DNA from: Saccharibacillus nicotianae
Lineage (GTDB): Bacteria > Bacillota > Bacilli > Paenibacillales > Paenibacillaceae
DNA length: 64,000 nucleotides
Reading direction: 5' to 3'
Assembly: GCF_042681745.1 (NCBI RefSeq)
Contig: NZ_JBHUGF010000010.1
Span: 1,240,001 to 1,304,000 of the forward strand
How positions within the stretch are numbered: the first letter of the stretch is position 1; each line of letters begins with the position of its first letter. Below are positions 35,265 to 44,919 of the stretch, one piece after another. The notes under the pieces are model-generated. The model was not told the origin of the DNA, did not search any database, and saw only the letters and a list, made by a program, of their open reading frames with translations. Made by a program: the position numbers and the translations under genes.

Positions 35265-36002
35265 ATGAATCATACCTATACCATGATAGAACAAATTAAA
35301 TTATTGTTTGTTACTAAAGGATACGAAGAGACTTCAGAACAAGATATGATCGAGATATGTAGTCTCACACAAGCCGATTTTGCGCATCAATTTAAAAGTA
35401 AAGATCATGTATTTTGCTTGGTTTTGGATATCATTTGTCAGGAGATCGATGACCTTATTTTTAATCATTATACTGATCAACAGGTCATACCCGAGCAAAA
35501 AATAATAGCGTATATACAAAGCTATATGCAACATATCACTATTGTTTATCCTCATTTACAGCAGAACAGTGTAAGCAAGCAAAATAGATATGATAACCCT
35601 GCGATTCATTATGCTTATCAACGACTGGAATATCGTTTGAGCACGTTACTTCTAGAAATGATGAATAGTATCTTATATGAGCTAGATGATACTAATTTGT
35701 TGGGATGGAACAAAGATCATTTGCACCAACAGATCAAGCAATCTCATAGTATGTCATTATCTCAAGCATTAGATATTCAACAAAGTCTATATCATTCCAA
35801 AATACTGGTGCATAGTAAACATACAACTATATATACCAAACGTGCTCAGTGGCGTAAAATACGCCATGTAGAGCAAGAAATAATGAACACCACAGATCGA
35901 TGTATACTGGTGAATACGTTACTTCAATGTATAGAAAAATATCCGATTAAATTGCTTGATTCTGTCAAAGTTACAGAACAAAGACCTTACGAATTGCATT
36001 GA
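35265..36002 (+). CDS. Divergent TetR/AcrR-like regulator
   Basis: The N-terminal 50 residues follow the TetR HTH pattern (KLLFVTKGYEETSEQDMIEIC, then TQADFAHQFKSKDHVFCLVLDI), in which FAHQFKSK replaces the usual FYxHFxSK. The rest is helical and unlike any subfamily I know, with many His and Gln. AAGGAGGG before the ATG at 35265 fixes the start over an upstream frame beginning at 35226. It follows the RND pump gene by 110 bp, and a long inverted repeat lies between. It probably responds to a pump-related ligand. 245 residues is slightly long for the family. Confidence 0.75.
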   Translation: MNHTYTMIEQIKLLFVTKGYEETSEQDMIEICSLTQADFAHQFKSKDHVFCLVLDIICQEIDDLIFNHYTDQQVIPEQKIIAYIQSYMQHITIVYPHLQQNSVSKQNRYDNPAIHYAYQRLEYRLSTLLLEMMNSILYELDDTNLLGWNKDHLHQQIKQSHSMSLSQALDIQQSLYHSKILVHSKHTTIYTKRAQWRKIRHVEQEIMNTTDRCILVNTLLQCIEKYPIKLLDSVKVTEQRPYELH

Positions 36003-36024
36003 AAAGGTGTGATAACATATGGGA

Positions 36025-36062
36025 CTAAAAAAGATGCTAGAAGTATTCAGCGTCTTTTTTAG
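36025..36062 (+). terminator. Terminator after the TetR-like gene
   Basis: Arms CTAAAAAAGATGCT and AGCGTCTTTTTTAG form a hairpin with T-rich end. Confidence 0.75.
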
Positions 36063-36162
36063 TTTTATATAGGATAATTATAGTGATAGAACAATTTTTT
36101 GTATTGTATAATAAGTAATCATAGAACATGAATATACAATCTATACAGAAAATAGGTGAATA

Positions 36163-36495
36163 ATGAAATATGAATGTATTCGGATACTAAAGTACATAAT
36201 ATATGTTGCACTATGTTTATATAATTATTACTATTTTAGTCTTCTACTAGTTAATGTCATATATGAATGTTTTACTAATGTTGATCAATATATAGCTGAT
36301 TATCATATTCATCCAGGTGGTGCTGCAATTATGTTTACAGCAGCTTTGGGAGGTCCTTTATTTAGCTTGATCATGACTAGTATATCAATTCGTTGGTATA
36401 AAAATTATGGAAGACCTACACATAAGCGATTTATTATAAGCCAATTGATTATATTTGTAGGTTTAAAAATTTATGAAATTGTTCAATATACATAA
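36163..36495 (+). CDS. Small membrane protein, 110 aa
   Basis: Three hydrophobic helices can be seen (near 11-33, 48-68, 87-105), with GGAAIMFTAALGGPLFSL between the first and second. No family is recognised. AGGTGA lies before the ATG. The next two small genes follow at short spacing, so it may head a three-gene unit of immunity-like type. Confidence 0.6.
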   Translation: MKYECIRILKYIIYVALCLYNYYYFSLLLVNVIYECFTNVDQYIADYHIHPGGAAIMFTAALGGPLFSLIMTSISIRWYKNYGRPTHKRFIISQLIIFVGLKIYEIVQYT

Positions 36496-36528
36496 TCAAA
36501 AGATACTTTGCGAAAAGGAGTTATTAAA

Positions 36529-37020
36529 ATGAGTTATGATCTTCATATTTCTAAAACAGAACAATGGATGGATAGCCAATCCCATCCAATTACTGAAAAA
36601 GAGTTAAACAAAGTAAATCATCTTTTGAAAGATTTCCCTTTTATATTTGAACATGGAAGGTTAACTTTATGTGGAGCCGACTCTACTGTAATCTCATTGA
36701 TGATTGAAATAGCTTCTCAACTCGATGGTTATGTACAGGGAGATGAACTAGAGTATTATAACGATCCTAATTTATTTCCGCCTATCATCCCTTCATTATT
36801 TATAGATCGAGCTGATTCCACTGTAGAATTGAATGGGTGGGTTGATGATATTAAAATTGGAGATACTATCCATCATGTTAAATTTGGTCTAGGACAGATT
36901 GAAGCGATCATTGGTGAGCAACAAGATAAAGAATTGATTGTGAAATTTTCTGAAAAAACAAAGCGTATATTAGCATATCAAGCATCTACTAAATACCATG
37001 TAGTCAAATCGTATACATAA
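36529..37020 (+). CDS. Protein with a C-terminal PcrA-tail-like (Tudor-type) domain
   Basis: The ATG at 36529 has AAAAGGAG 9 nt upstream. Residues 1-95 (SYDLHISKTEQWMD, then HLLKDFPFIFEHGRLTL) have no family I can name. Residues 105-160 (IKIGDTIHHVKFGLGQIEAI, then LIVKFSEKTKRILAY) match the small barrel at the C-terminus of PcrA/UvrD helicases, which in PcrA binds RNA polymerase. Standalone copies occur in immunity-type genes of Bacillales. It is acidic and soluble. Confidence 0.7.
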   Translation: MSYDLHISKTEQWMDSQSHPITEKELNKVNHLLKDFPFIFEHGRLTLCGADSTVISLMIEIASQLDGYVQGDELEYYNDPNLFPPIIPSLFIDRADSTVELNGWVDDIKIGDTIHHVKFGLGQIEAIIGEQQDKELIVKFSEKTKRILAYQASTKYHVVKSYT

Positions 37021-37035
37021 TAAAGGAGAGTTGTA

Positions 37036-37371
37036 ATGAAAGAAATGATGAGAATGAATCAAGTAAACATGTTGAGAAAAGAGTATCCTACCTATTTTGA
37101 ATCAATAACTAATATCATTAATGTACTAGATCCATGTGGTCTAGTGGCTTCGGGAGCACCTGAAAATGAACATGAAGTATTAGTAGGAGAAGTATTATTT
37201 TTAATAATCAATCATAAAGAAAAAGAAATAAAAGAACTTATCATTAATGCTTATGACTGGTACGGCATGAGCATTAATGAAGATTATACAGACGAAAATT
37301 ATCCTTGTATAAACAAAGCTGTTATACAAATTATCGAAGTGGCTTCTTTATATAAGCAAAATAATCATTAA
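37036..37371 (+). CDS. Unknown protein, DUF1871-like, 111 aa
   Basis: The protein begins with a helix and then has NVLDPCGLVASGAPENEHE, a segment similar to the DPxGLxxxGAPxDEY core of DUF1871-type proteins common in toxin-immunity gene runs. AAAGGAG precedes the ATG. It follows the preceding gene by 15 bp. It may be an immunity protein with no partner in the window. Confidence 0.65.
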   Translation: MKEMMRMNQVNMLRKEYPTYFESITNIINVLDPCGLVASGAPENEHEVLVGEVLFLIINHKEKEIKELIINAYDWYGMSINEDYTDENYPCINKAVIQIIEVASLYKQNNH

Positions 37372-37409
37372 TATCATAAATCAGCTAGATAAATGTCTTA
37401 AAAAGATAA

Positions 37410-38255
37410 TCAAGAATCCCAACTTACTCTAAATTGTTCGGGTGTCATGGCAACGACTTTTTTGAAGCAGTGAATAAAATAGCTGCTTTGCGAAAATCCT
37501 GAATCTAAAGCGATATCTTGAATAGTTTTGGTGGTAGAAAGAAGTAGCTTTTTCGCATACAAAATACGAGATTCCAGTAAATAGGCAGTCGGTGTCACTC
37601 CCATAGATTGGTGAAATTTACGTGTGAAATAAGGGACACTATATCCAGTAAATTGAGCAATGTCTTTGATCGATAATGCTTCTGTACAGTGTTCACGCAT
37701 ATAATTGGCTGCGGCATGAATACCATGCAAAGCAGGGTCTTTGGGCAAATGAAGGGACACGGCATCTTTAGTAATATGTAATAACATTTCATAAAGTACA
37801 GCAGAAGCGCGTATTTCTTGCTTGAGATCAAAGTTACGACCTAGAGCTAACAGTTCTTCCATACATATATTCAATGTCTGCATAGAGTGTAATTCAAATA
37901 ACCATACTTCACTGATTCCTCTTTTGCCTAATAATGATTCTAGGGCAGAAGCGGAAAAGTGAATCCAGCGTATATCCCACGGATCATAAGAATCAGCTTC
38001 ATAACGTTCTGCCAACTCGGGGCCATACAAGAATCCATGACCTGCACTTAACTCGTACCTGTTTCCTTGACTGTATACATAGCCTTTTCCTTTCAAAATG
38101 AAGTGCAGATTATACAACCGGTTTAACTTGAAATCGCTACTATTTGCCGGACGATCTACCGTATGAGAAGAATGATTCTGATAGCCTCCTATAAAGTCTG
38201 GATAACAACTATAATGTGGAAACGAAGGATTGGGAAAGAAAATATGTTCTCTCAT
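37410..38255 (-). CDS. AraC-family regulator of the GH42 gene
   Basis: The N-terminal half is a cupin-like sensor (LHFILKGKGYVYSQGNRYELSAGHGFLY). The C-terminal 100 residues hold two HTH motifs, SIKDIAQFTGYSVPYFTRKF and TIQDIALDSGFSQSSYFIHCFKK, the AraC hallmark. The gene is divergent from the GH42 beta-galactosidase, so it probably activates that gene when a galactoside binds the cupin part. AAAGGTAA lies before the ATG. There is no terminator seen in the 38 bp between it and the convergent gene. Confidence 0.92.
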   Translation of the reverse strand: MREHIFFPNPSFPHYSCYPDFIGGYQNHSSHTVDRPANSSDFKLNRLYNLHFILKGKGYVYSQGNRYELSAGHGFLYGPELAERYEADSYDPWDIRWIHFSASALESLLGKRGISEVWLFELHSMQTLNICMEELLALGRNFDLKQEIRASAVLYEMLLHITKDAVSLHLPKDPALHGIHAAANYMREHCTEALSIKDIAQFTGYSVPYFTRKFHQSMGVTPTAYLLESRILYAKKLLLSTTKTIQDIALDSGFSQSSYFIHCFKKVVAMTPEQFRVSWDS

Positions 38256-38345
38256 ATTAGATTACCTTTCATATGAAATTTATACTATAATATAGCCTAT
38301 TTTACAGCAATACCAGCTACATAGTAAAAAGATAATCGCAAAATA

Positions 38346-38374
38346 TTGATATCAGGATAATTACTCGTTATATA
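38346..38374 (+). promoter_or_regulatory. Probable promoter of the GH42 gene
   Basis: TTGATA and TATATA are separated by 17 bp, which fits a sigma-A promoter. It lies 56 bp before the start codon. Confidence 0.55.
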
Positions 38375-38429
38375 CGTAAACATCACATAGCCTTAAAATA
38401 AACGTATCCAAACATTAGAGGTGATCGTT

Positions 38430-40478
38430 ATGAGCAAATCTATTCAACTTGATGCTTTACAATTAGGACTATGTTATTATCCTGAACAATGGTCTGATTC
38501 GTTATGGGAAGATGATTTTAGACGAATGAAAGAAATGAATCTATCTCATATTCGTATTGGAGAATTTGCATGGAGTATTTTTGAACCGCAAGAAGGAGTA
38601 TATGACTTTGATCTGTTCGACCGCGTACTAGACTTAGCACAGCAGTATGGACTAAGTGTAATTATGGGCACACCTACAGCAACACCACCCGCATGGTTAA
38701 CGCAGAAATATCCAGAAGTATTGAACGTATCGATCGAAGGTGTTACATATCAGCATGGTATGCGGAGACATTACAATTATAGTAGTCCTAAATATCAGGA
38801 ACTATGCGCTACGATTACCCGTCAAATGGCAAATCATTTTAAAGACCATCCCGCTATCATCGGTTGGCAGATTGATAATGAACTGAACTGTGAAGTCAGT
38901 GAATTCTATGCAGAAGCTGACCATATTTCATTTCGTCAATGGGTACAAAAACGTTATCATACATTGGAAGCGCTTAATCAAGCATGGGGGACTGTATTCT
39001 GGAGTCAGACGTATACCGATTGGGAACAGGTGTATTTGCCACGTCCTACTGTTTCTCATTCTCCTAATCCGCATCATGTATTAGACGAAAAGCGATTTAT
39101 TTCAGACAACACGATTGCATTCGCCCGTATTCAAGCAGACATTTTGAGAGAAGTTGCTCCGCATCAGTGGATTACGACTAACGGTCTATTCGGGCACTTG
39201 GATAGTCATGCGTTAACAGAAGAACTGCTCGACTTTTTCTCCTATGATTCGTATCCGCAATTTTCAACCATCTTTGGCAGTGATGAACCTAAGCCATTGT
39301 TGGATCGTAAATGGAGTCAGAATCTGAGCGTTGTCCGTAATATATCTAACAATTTCTGCGTTATGGAACAGCAAGCAGGGCCGGGTGGTTGGGTGAATCG
39401 AATGAATATGCCTGCTCCGCGTCCAGGGCAATTAAGATTATGGACTTATCAATCGGTATTACATGGTGCGGATCTAGTCATGTATTTCCGCTGGCGCACT
39501 GCTACATTTGGTACAGAAATCTACTGGCATGGCTTAAATGATTACCATAATCAACCGAACCGTCGGATTGCAGAAGCATCTCAAGTCGGACAAGAATTTG
39601 TAGCGATCGGTAACAAGATAGCAAGTACGACTTATCAAGCCGATATAGCTATTGTCAAAGATTACGACAACGATTGGGATGGCGAGTATGATATATGGCA
39701 TGGCCCTTTGACAGCTAAAAGTATCAATGCGTGGTTTAAGCAACTTCAATATCAGCATATTCCTACTGATATCATTTATTTGCGCAAGCAGACACTGGCA
39801 GAATTACAACAATATAAAGTGCTTATTTATCCACATGCTGCGATTATGTCTGAGCAGACAGCGACTTTATTGACTCAGTACGTACAAGCAGGAGGAACAC
39901 TTATTTTGGGTGCTCGCACAGGTTACAAAGAGCTATCCGGTCATTGCCGAATGGCACCTATGCCAGGCCCTGTCGCTTCCTTATGTGGAATCTCTGTAGC
40001 GGATTTCACTTCAATTACAGGTAATGCTCCAGTACCAGGATTACAATGGCAACATACCAATCATCATATGGAACAAGTAGCACAGTTATTTAATGATATT
40101 TTACAATTAAATGAAGACGATGTAGAAGTATTAGCGACCTATACATCCTCTTATTATGAAGATGCTCCTGCATTAACACAGCGACCATACGGTCAGGGAA
40201 AAGTATTATATTATGGAGCAGCATTTCATGAAGATGTTGTCGATGAATTATTGCGTATTTTAGAAATATCTTCACCTGTTGCAGAATGGTTAGAAGTACC
40301 GGAACACGTAGAGATTGGGATTCGTCAGAATGAGCAGAATCGCTATATCTTTTTGCTAAATTATAGTGATCAAGAAGCTTCTATCCATATGAAAGAACAG
40401 CGTACAGATGTGTTAACAGATACGGTGATAGAAGGATCAGCGACGATACCGGCTTATGGTGTAATGATTTTAGAATAA
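38430..40478 (+). CDS. Beta-galactosidase, GH42 family
   Basis: The protein starts LGLCYYPEQWSDSLWEDDF, as GH42 enzymes do, and has TPTATPPAWL, the acid/base Glu151 in IGWQIDNEL and the nucleophile Glu313 in VMEQQAGPGGW. The A domain ends near 390. A flavodoxin-like trimerisation domain (about 395-610, HAAIMSEQTATLL) and a C-terminal beta domain follow. There is no signal peptide, so it acts in the cytoplasm on short beta-galactosides. AGAGGTGA precedes the ATG at 38430; a GTG three codons upstream sits inside that site. Length of 682 residues is normal. Confidence 0.96.
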   Translation: MSKSIQLDALQLGLCYYPEQWSDSLWEDDFRRMKEMNLSHIRIGEFAWSIFEPQEGVYDFDLFDRVLDLAQQYGLSVIMGTPTATPPAWLTQKYPEVLNVSIEGVTYQHGMRRHYNYSSPKYQELCATITRQMANHFKDHPAIIGWQIDNELNCEVSEFYAEADHISFRQWVQKRYHTLEALNQAWGTVFWSQTYTDWEQVYLPRPTVSHSPNPHHVLDEKRFISDNTIAFARIQADILREVAPHQWITTNGLFGHLDSHALTEELLDFFSYDSYPQFSTIFGSDEPKPLLDRKWSQNLSVVRNISNNFCVMEQQAGPGGWVNRMNMPAPRPGQLRLWTYQSVLHGADLVMYFRWRTATFGTEIYWHGLNDYHNQPNRRIAEASQVGQEFVAIGNKIASTTYQADIAIVKDYDNDWDGEYDIWHGPLTAKSINAWFKQLQYQHIPTDIIYLRKQTLAELQQYKVLIYPHAAIMSEQTATLLTQYVQAGGTLILGARTGYKELSGHCRMAPMPGPVASLCGISVADFTSITGNAPVPGLQWQHTNHHMEQVAQLFNDILQLNEDDVEVLATYTSSYYEDAPALTQRPYGQGKVLYYGAAFHEDVVDELLRILEISSPVAEWLEVPEHVEIGIRQNEQNRYIFLLNYSDQEASIHMKEQRTDVLTDTVIEGSATIPAYGVMILE

Positions 40479-40524
40479 TAACGATAGATATACAAAAATA
40501 ACGACAGATATATATAAATATATG

Positions 40525-40553
40525 AAAACCTCCTGCTAGTAAGGAGGTTTTTT
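40525..40553 (+). terminator. Terminator after the GH42 gene
   Basis: Arms AAAACCTCCT and AGGAGGTTTT flank a 7-nt loop and end in T. Confidence 0.85.
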
Positions 40554-40729
40554 CGTCATCATATTTGTTAATCGTTAAGATAGGTGTATAATGATTTCCA
40601 AACTTTGATTATCGTGCAAACCATAGTATGATAAGAGACAATACAAAAGAAAGGAGCGACAATTGTATCTTACTTGCAATATTAGTTATACAAATATAGA
40701 TATTCTATCTACATAGAGGAGCTAATACA

Positions 40730-43700
40730 ATGACCCAAATAGATACTATTCGCATTGTAAGCTATGAGCCACGTTTTGCTGCGTCGATTGCTGAGATGTG
40801 GAACGCCAGTCATGAGAGTTGGGGCGGTGATAATACTGTCCAGACAGAAGAAATGATTTTGAAAGAACATCATAATCATACCCATATTGATGTCTTTTTA
40901 GCTGTCAAAGATGATGAAGTGGTAGGCTACTGTAGCTTTTCTCATTATAAAGAAGATACAGGAGCTTTATATATTCCGCTACTGAATGTACGTCCAGATT
41001 ATCATGGATACAAAATCGGAAAAAGATTAGTATTACGAGCAGTAGAAGAAACAATTCAACGAGGTTGGCCAAGACTGGATTTATATACATGGCCGGGTAA
41101 TATCAAAGCTGTACCTACATATAAAAAAGCAGGCTTTTTCTGGGAACGGCGTGACGATACAACCCATCTTATTAATTTAATTCCAGCGGTATTGCAGACA
41201 CCAGCAGTACAGCCTTATTTTGAACAGATCGACTGGTATACAGATAGTACGCGCGAGATAATAACAGAACCTGATGGGCGTCAAGAATATAGATTTGATT
41301 ATTTTACTTATGCGTGGCATAAAGGTGATCTTCAACTCAAAATGGAATATGAACGAACCGGTCGCGGTCTACGATTGATTGAAACGAATGATTATATCAT
41401 TCAGGCTACGATTCCTGTTGCTCATCAATTGCCATTTGGAACAGAGTACCCGATCATCTATGAAGCAATTAACAAAACAGGTCAACCGTTATCGCTTGAG
41501 ATCAAGTCTATTCCTAATGATGCTATCGCTTTTGAATTGCAAGAATCTAGAACAGTAGCATCACATACAACGATTGAAGGACATTTTCAGATTATGCCGA
41601 TTGAAGAAGAGCAAGATCCTTTTCAGACGCATCCTGTTGTCGAAGCAGAATTAATGATCAACGGGAAATCGGCTACATTCAAAATCGGTGTAGAACCCAA
41701 GTTTCCGGTACGATTAAAAGTAGAAGCTCCTCACCGTACATTCATGGTAGGCGAAAATATCCAACTACAATTAACAGTAGAAAATGAGTACGATCGACAA
41801 ATTACTTATTACATGAAATGTCCTGACGATCATATATTGTCATTTCAAGATGCTGTGATATCTATTGAAGTTCCAGCTCGATCACGTCGCTGTATTACTC
41901 TTCCAGCCACATTGCTTCATTATGGAATCTGGCATCATTCTATTCCTATCTATACACAGCCAGAATGCACCGAAGAGTCCAAAATATTGGAGCAATACAT
42001 AAGTCTTGTCTTTCCAGGAATACAATCTGCATTTGGAGGCGAGACGGCTAAAGATTGGATCATCTCTAATGGCAAATACAGCATACATTTAAATAAAATC
42101 AACAACAATTTGATGATCTATGAAGGTACAGAAGAAGCCCTTCGTTTATTTCATCCCAAATTTGGACTGCCTTATAAAAATGAATTTCAAAAAAATCGTG
42201 CTTCTCAAGTTACGTTCCGTTATGAAGATGCTATGATCATGGAAGCAAGATACAATGTAGCTACTATTGGTGTGATATTAACAACGATTATCCAACTACA
42301 TGCGAATGGTATGGTAAGCCGTTATTACACTATAGAGAATCAACAAGAGCAAGAACGTAATGAACCGTTATTTTTGAAAGAACACTTTCGTTTTCCATTG
42401 GAAAATAGTATTATTCCTTACCGTAATCAGTACATTCATACAGCTAAAGGTTCAGATGCTTCTGAAAATGATTACTGGGAAGCTAACGATATTACAGAAA
42501 ATTGGTTGTTTGCACATACTTCTGATTCAACATGCGGTGTAACTTGGTCAGCAGATACAACATTAACCAAAGACCTTTGGCTGTATGCATTCGAACATCC
42601 ATTATCTTTACACAATATAGGAGATCAAGTCGCAACACCTGCCCTTCAATTTGCTATTGGGACCTGGAATAATTGGCAGGATTTTAGACGATTTGCAGTA
42701 CAGGAACATTCAGATCGTAATCTAACAACGACTGCATCTCTTGAATGTAAAGTAAATCAAGGCAATCCTTTTGTACAGCAATCTGTAGATGTACAGATTA
42801 CAGAACACAAAAATACCATTTTGGATGGAACGCTCTTGATTTCGTCACAGTTCAATAGTGTGGAACAGACTTCATATGATCTATCCAAAACATTAGAATT
42901 ACATGATTTCCAAGTGCAACTTCCGATACAAAATTCTTCTCCAATCGATGTGCTTACCTTACAACTGGATATGGACTCCTATGTATTGGAAGAGCAGCAT
43001 TTGGTATTTCCAGTCTCTGAACAGGTCATTATGCAAGAAGTGATCTCAACAGAACATGGAGATGTTCATACAGTGCGTAACGGGGTGTTAGAATTTCAAG
43101 CCAGGCAATCTTTTGCACCGACTTTATTTTCACTTAAATATGATGGATTAGAATGGCTGGATTCTTCATTCCCACAACCGATTGCTAAGTCATGGTGGAA
43201 TCCATGGATTGGCGGTATTTCATTAGAAGTTCATGGTCTATCCCAGCGAACATTGTTGGAAGAAGAACGGATAGTTGAGTTTACAGAAGTGAAAGACAAT
43301 ATAGGAAATACATGGTCAGGTATTTGTATAACCGTTCATATTAAGCAAAACGCAAAATTAAAAGGGCTATCGTTCCAGCAGTATTATGTAACACTTCCAG
43401 GTGTTCCAGTACTTTGTCATTTTATTAAGCTAGATCAACAAACAGGAACAACGTTATCACCATTTGGAGCTAATCATTTTAGCTTTTATAAAGTGAGTGA
43501 AGAGATCAAAGAAGCCAAAGCCTATGTTAAAAATGAAACAAAAGAAGATATTATCTATAAAGCAGGTAGAGTCCAATATGAGACAGAAGCCAAAGATAAA
43601 ATTATTCGCTTTGGATCAAATGAACGGAAAGAAAAGTTATTATTTGTTGATCATCCAGAAAATGAGTCTTGCGCTGTGTTTGTGAATACCCACCTAGTCG

Positions 43701-43873
43701 CTTCTGTGGCTATTTCCAAAATATTTGCTAACAACAATGAAGAGGTATGGGGCAAACCACAATTCTATATCATTTCAGATATAGACATTCCAGATTCGAC
43801 ATTAGCAGATTTGTTCAATATTCAATTTGATTTCAATCATGCCACCAATGATTCAGAAGGGAGCACACCATGA
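40730..43873 (+). CDS. Very large fusion: N-terminal GNAT acetyltransferase plus about 880-aa beta-rich region
   Basis: Residues 1-150 are a GNAT domain (IRIVSYEPRFAASIAEMW, motif A at VRPDYHGYKIGKRLVLRAV, and NIKAVPTYKKAGFFWERR). The remaining nearly 900 residues are mostly beta strands. They include two Ig-like sandwiches (about 230-450) and a large C-terminal part with WWNPWIGGISLEV (about 805-820), which recalls mutarotase-like or glycoside hydrolase accessory folds. No signal peptide is seen. AGAGGAG precedes the ATG, and the stop overlaps the ATG of an amidohydrolase gene by 4 bp, so the two products work together. I know of no characterised member; a role in modifying a carbohydrate or peptide is inferred. 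Confidence 0.8.
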   Translation: MTQIDTIRIVSYEPRFAASIAEMWNASHESWGGDNTVQTEEMILKEHHNHTHIDVFLAVKDDEVVGYCSFSHYKEDTGALYIPLLNVRPDYHGYKIGKRLVLRAVEETIQRGWPRLDLYTWPGNIKAVPTYKKAGFFWERRDDTTHLINLIPAVLQTPAVQPYFEQIDWYTDSTREIITEPDGRQEYRFDYFTYAWHKGDLQLKMEYERTGRGLRLIETNDYIIQATIPVAHQLPFGTEYPIIYEAINKTGQPLSLEIKSIPNDAIAFELQESRTVASHTTIEGHFQIMPIEEEQDPFQTHPVVEAELMINGKSATFKIGVEPKFPVRLKVEAPHRTFMVGENIQLQLTVENEYDRQITYYMKCPDDHILSFQDAVISIEVPARSRRCITLPATLLHYGIWHHSIPIYTQPECTEESKILEQYISLVFPGIQSAFGGETAKDWIISNGKYSIHLNKINNNLMIYEGTEEALRLFHPKFGLPYKNEFQKNRASQVTFRYEDAMIMEARYNVATIGVILTTIIQLHANGMVSRYYTIENQQEQERNEPLFLKEHFRFPLENSIIPYRNQYIHTAKGSDASENDYWEANDITENWLFAHTSDSTCGVTWSADTTLTKDLWLYAFEHPLSLHNIGDQVATPALQFAIGTWNNWQDFRRFAVQEHSDRNLTTTASLECKVNQGNPFVQQSVDVQITEHKNTILDGTLLISSQFNSVEQTSYDLSKTLELHDFQVQLPIQNSSPIDVLTLQLDMDSYVLEEQHLVFPVSEQVIMQEVISTEHGDVHTVRNGVLEFQARQSFAPTLFSLKYDGLEWLDSSFPQPIAKSWWNPWIGGISLEVHGLSQRTLLEEERIVEFTEVKDNIGNTWSGICITVHIKQNAKLKGLSFQQYYVTLPGVPVLCHFIKLDQQTGTTLSPFGANHFSFYKVSEEIKEAKAYVKNETKEDIIYKAGRVQYETEAKDKIIRFGSNERKEKLLFVDHPENESCAVFVNTHLVASVAISKIFANNNEEVWGKPQFYIISDIDIPDSTLADLFNIQFDFNHATNDSEGSTP

Positions 43874-44742
43874 AAATCATAGATGCTCATATACACTTTT
43901 CAGAAATTGACTCTTTTTACGATACAGCTACATCGTTAGCTTCCATTGACTATACCCAAAAAGGGTTATTGGATGAATTTGCACGATCAGGAGTAGTAGC
44001 GGCTGTAGGCATGGGAGTCACAGAAACGTCTGCTGGAGGTTTTCCTGATACAGCCGCACGTAATCCGATGTTGTTAGATTTGAAAGATCCTATGCCAGAT
44101 AATCTATTTACTTGCGTAGGGATTAATCCTGTTACTCTGCATCAAGAAGGTCAATTGGAAGCATTAGAGGAATCGTTACAATGGGATCATGTTGTCGGAA
44201 TCAAGTTATATGCAGGATATTATCATTATAATGTCGGTGATGCTATCTATGATCCGGTGTATGACCTTGCTCGTAAGTATGCACTGCCGATCGTTATTCA
44301 TGGTGGACTAACCTATTCAGATCATGGATTGCTCAAATATTCTCATCCGCTATCAATGGAAGAAACGTTTCTCAAGCATCGCGATATTACGTTTATGTTA
44401 TGTCACTTGGGTGATCCGTGGGTGATGGATACAGCGGCTTTGCTTGAAAAAAATCCGAACTTGTATGCTGATCTATCCGGTTGGATCGTTGGTGATAGTT
44501 CTAAAGTATATCGTCTAATGGGTGAGCAAACGTATGTAGATCATTTTAAGCGAGCTATCGTATTCGCTGAAAAGTATGATCGACTGGTATTTGGTACGGA
44601 CTGGCCGTTAGTGCCTCTAGATGCGTATATTGCTTTTATCAAAAATCTAATACCTGAAGCTCAGTGGGAAAATGTATTTTACAATAATGCACTTCAAGTC
44701 TTTCCCAAGTTGAAAAACTGGATAGAATCTCAATCAATCTAA
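43870..44742 (+). CDS. Amidohydrolase-2 family metal-dependent hydrolase
   Basis: The start IIDAHIHFSEID gives the HxH metal ligands. VVGIKLYAGYYHY and IVIHGG in the middle, CHLGDPWVMD, and FGTDWPLVPL near the end with the final Asp are the other barrel motifs of amidohydrolase-2 enzymes. These hydrolyse or decarboxylate small ring or carboxylate compounds. Its ATG overlaps the stop codon of the GNAT fusion gene (ATGA), so they form one translational unit; the substrate is unknown. The length of 290 residues is normal. Confidence 0.9.
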   Translation: MKIIDAHIHFSEIDSFYDTATSLASIDYTQKGLLDEFARSGVVAAVGMGVTETSAGGFPDTAARNPMLLDLKDPMPDNLFTCVGINPVTLHQEGQLEALEESLQWDHVVGIKLYAGYYHYNVGDAIYDPVYDLARKYALPIVIHGGLTYSDHGLLKYSHPLSMEETFLKHRDITFMLCHLGDPWVMDTAALLEKNPNLYADLSGWIVGDSSKVYRLMGEQTYVDHFKRAIVFAEKYDRLVFGTDWPLVPLDAYIAFIKNLIPEAQWENVFYNNALQVFPKLKNWIESQSI

Positions 44743-44820
44743 TATTATGATGTGCTCATTTCTAATATAGTATTCTAATAGAAATGATCGCATGATAGTC
44801 AGCTACCTTATCACAAAATC

Positions 44821-44868
44821 AAAACGTGTACTTTTATGTCAGACATCGACATAGAAGTACACGTTTTT
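44821..44868. terminator. Strong bidirectional terminator
   Basis: Nearly 20-bp arms, AACGTGTACTTTTATGTC and GACATAGAAGTACACGTT, have a T run on the right and A run on the left. It separates the amidohydrolase gene from the convergent YdeI-like gene. Confidence 0.9.
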
Positions 44869-44919
44869 GGGTTTGAGGCTTTATAGATATATAAGTAAAT
44901 CATAATTCATAATTCATAA

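Noticed and set aside
40477..40512. Two tandem copies of AATAACGAxAGATATA
   Set aside because: Only two short copies, directly after a stop codon in AT-rich sequence; probably chance or slippage.
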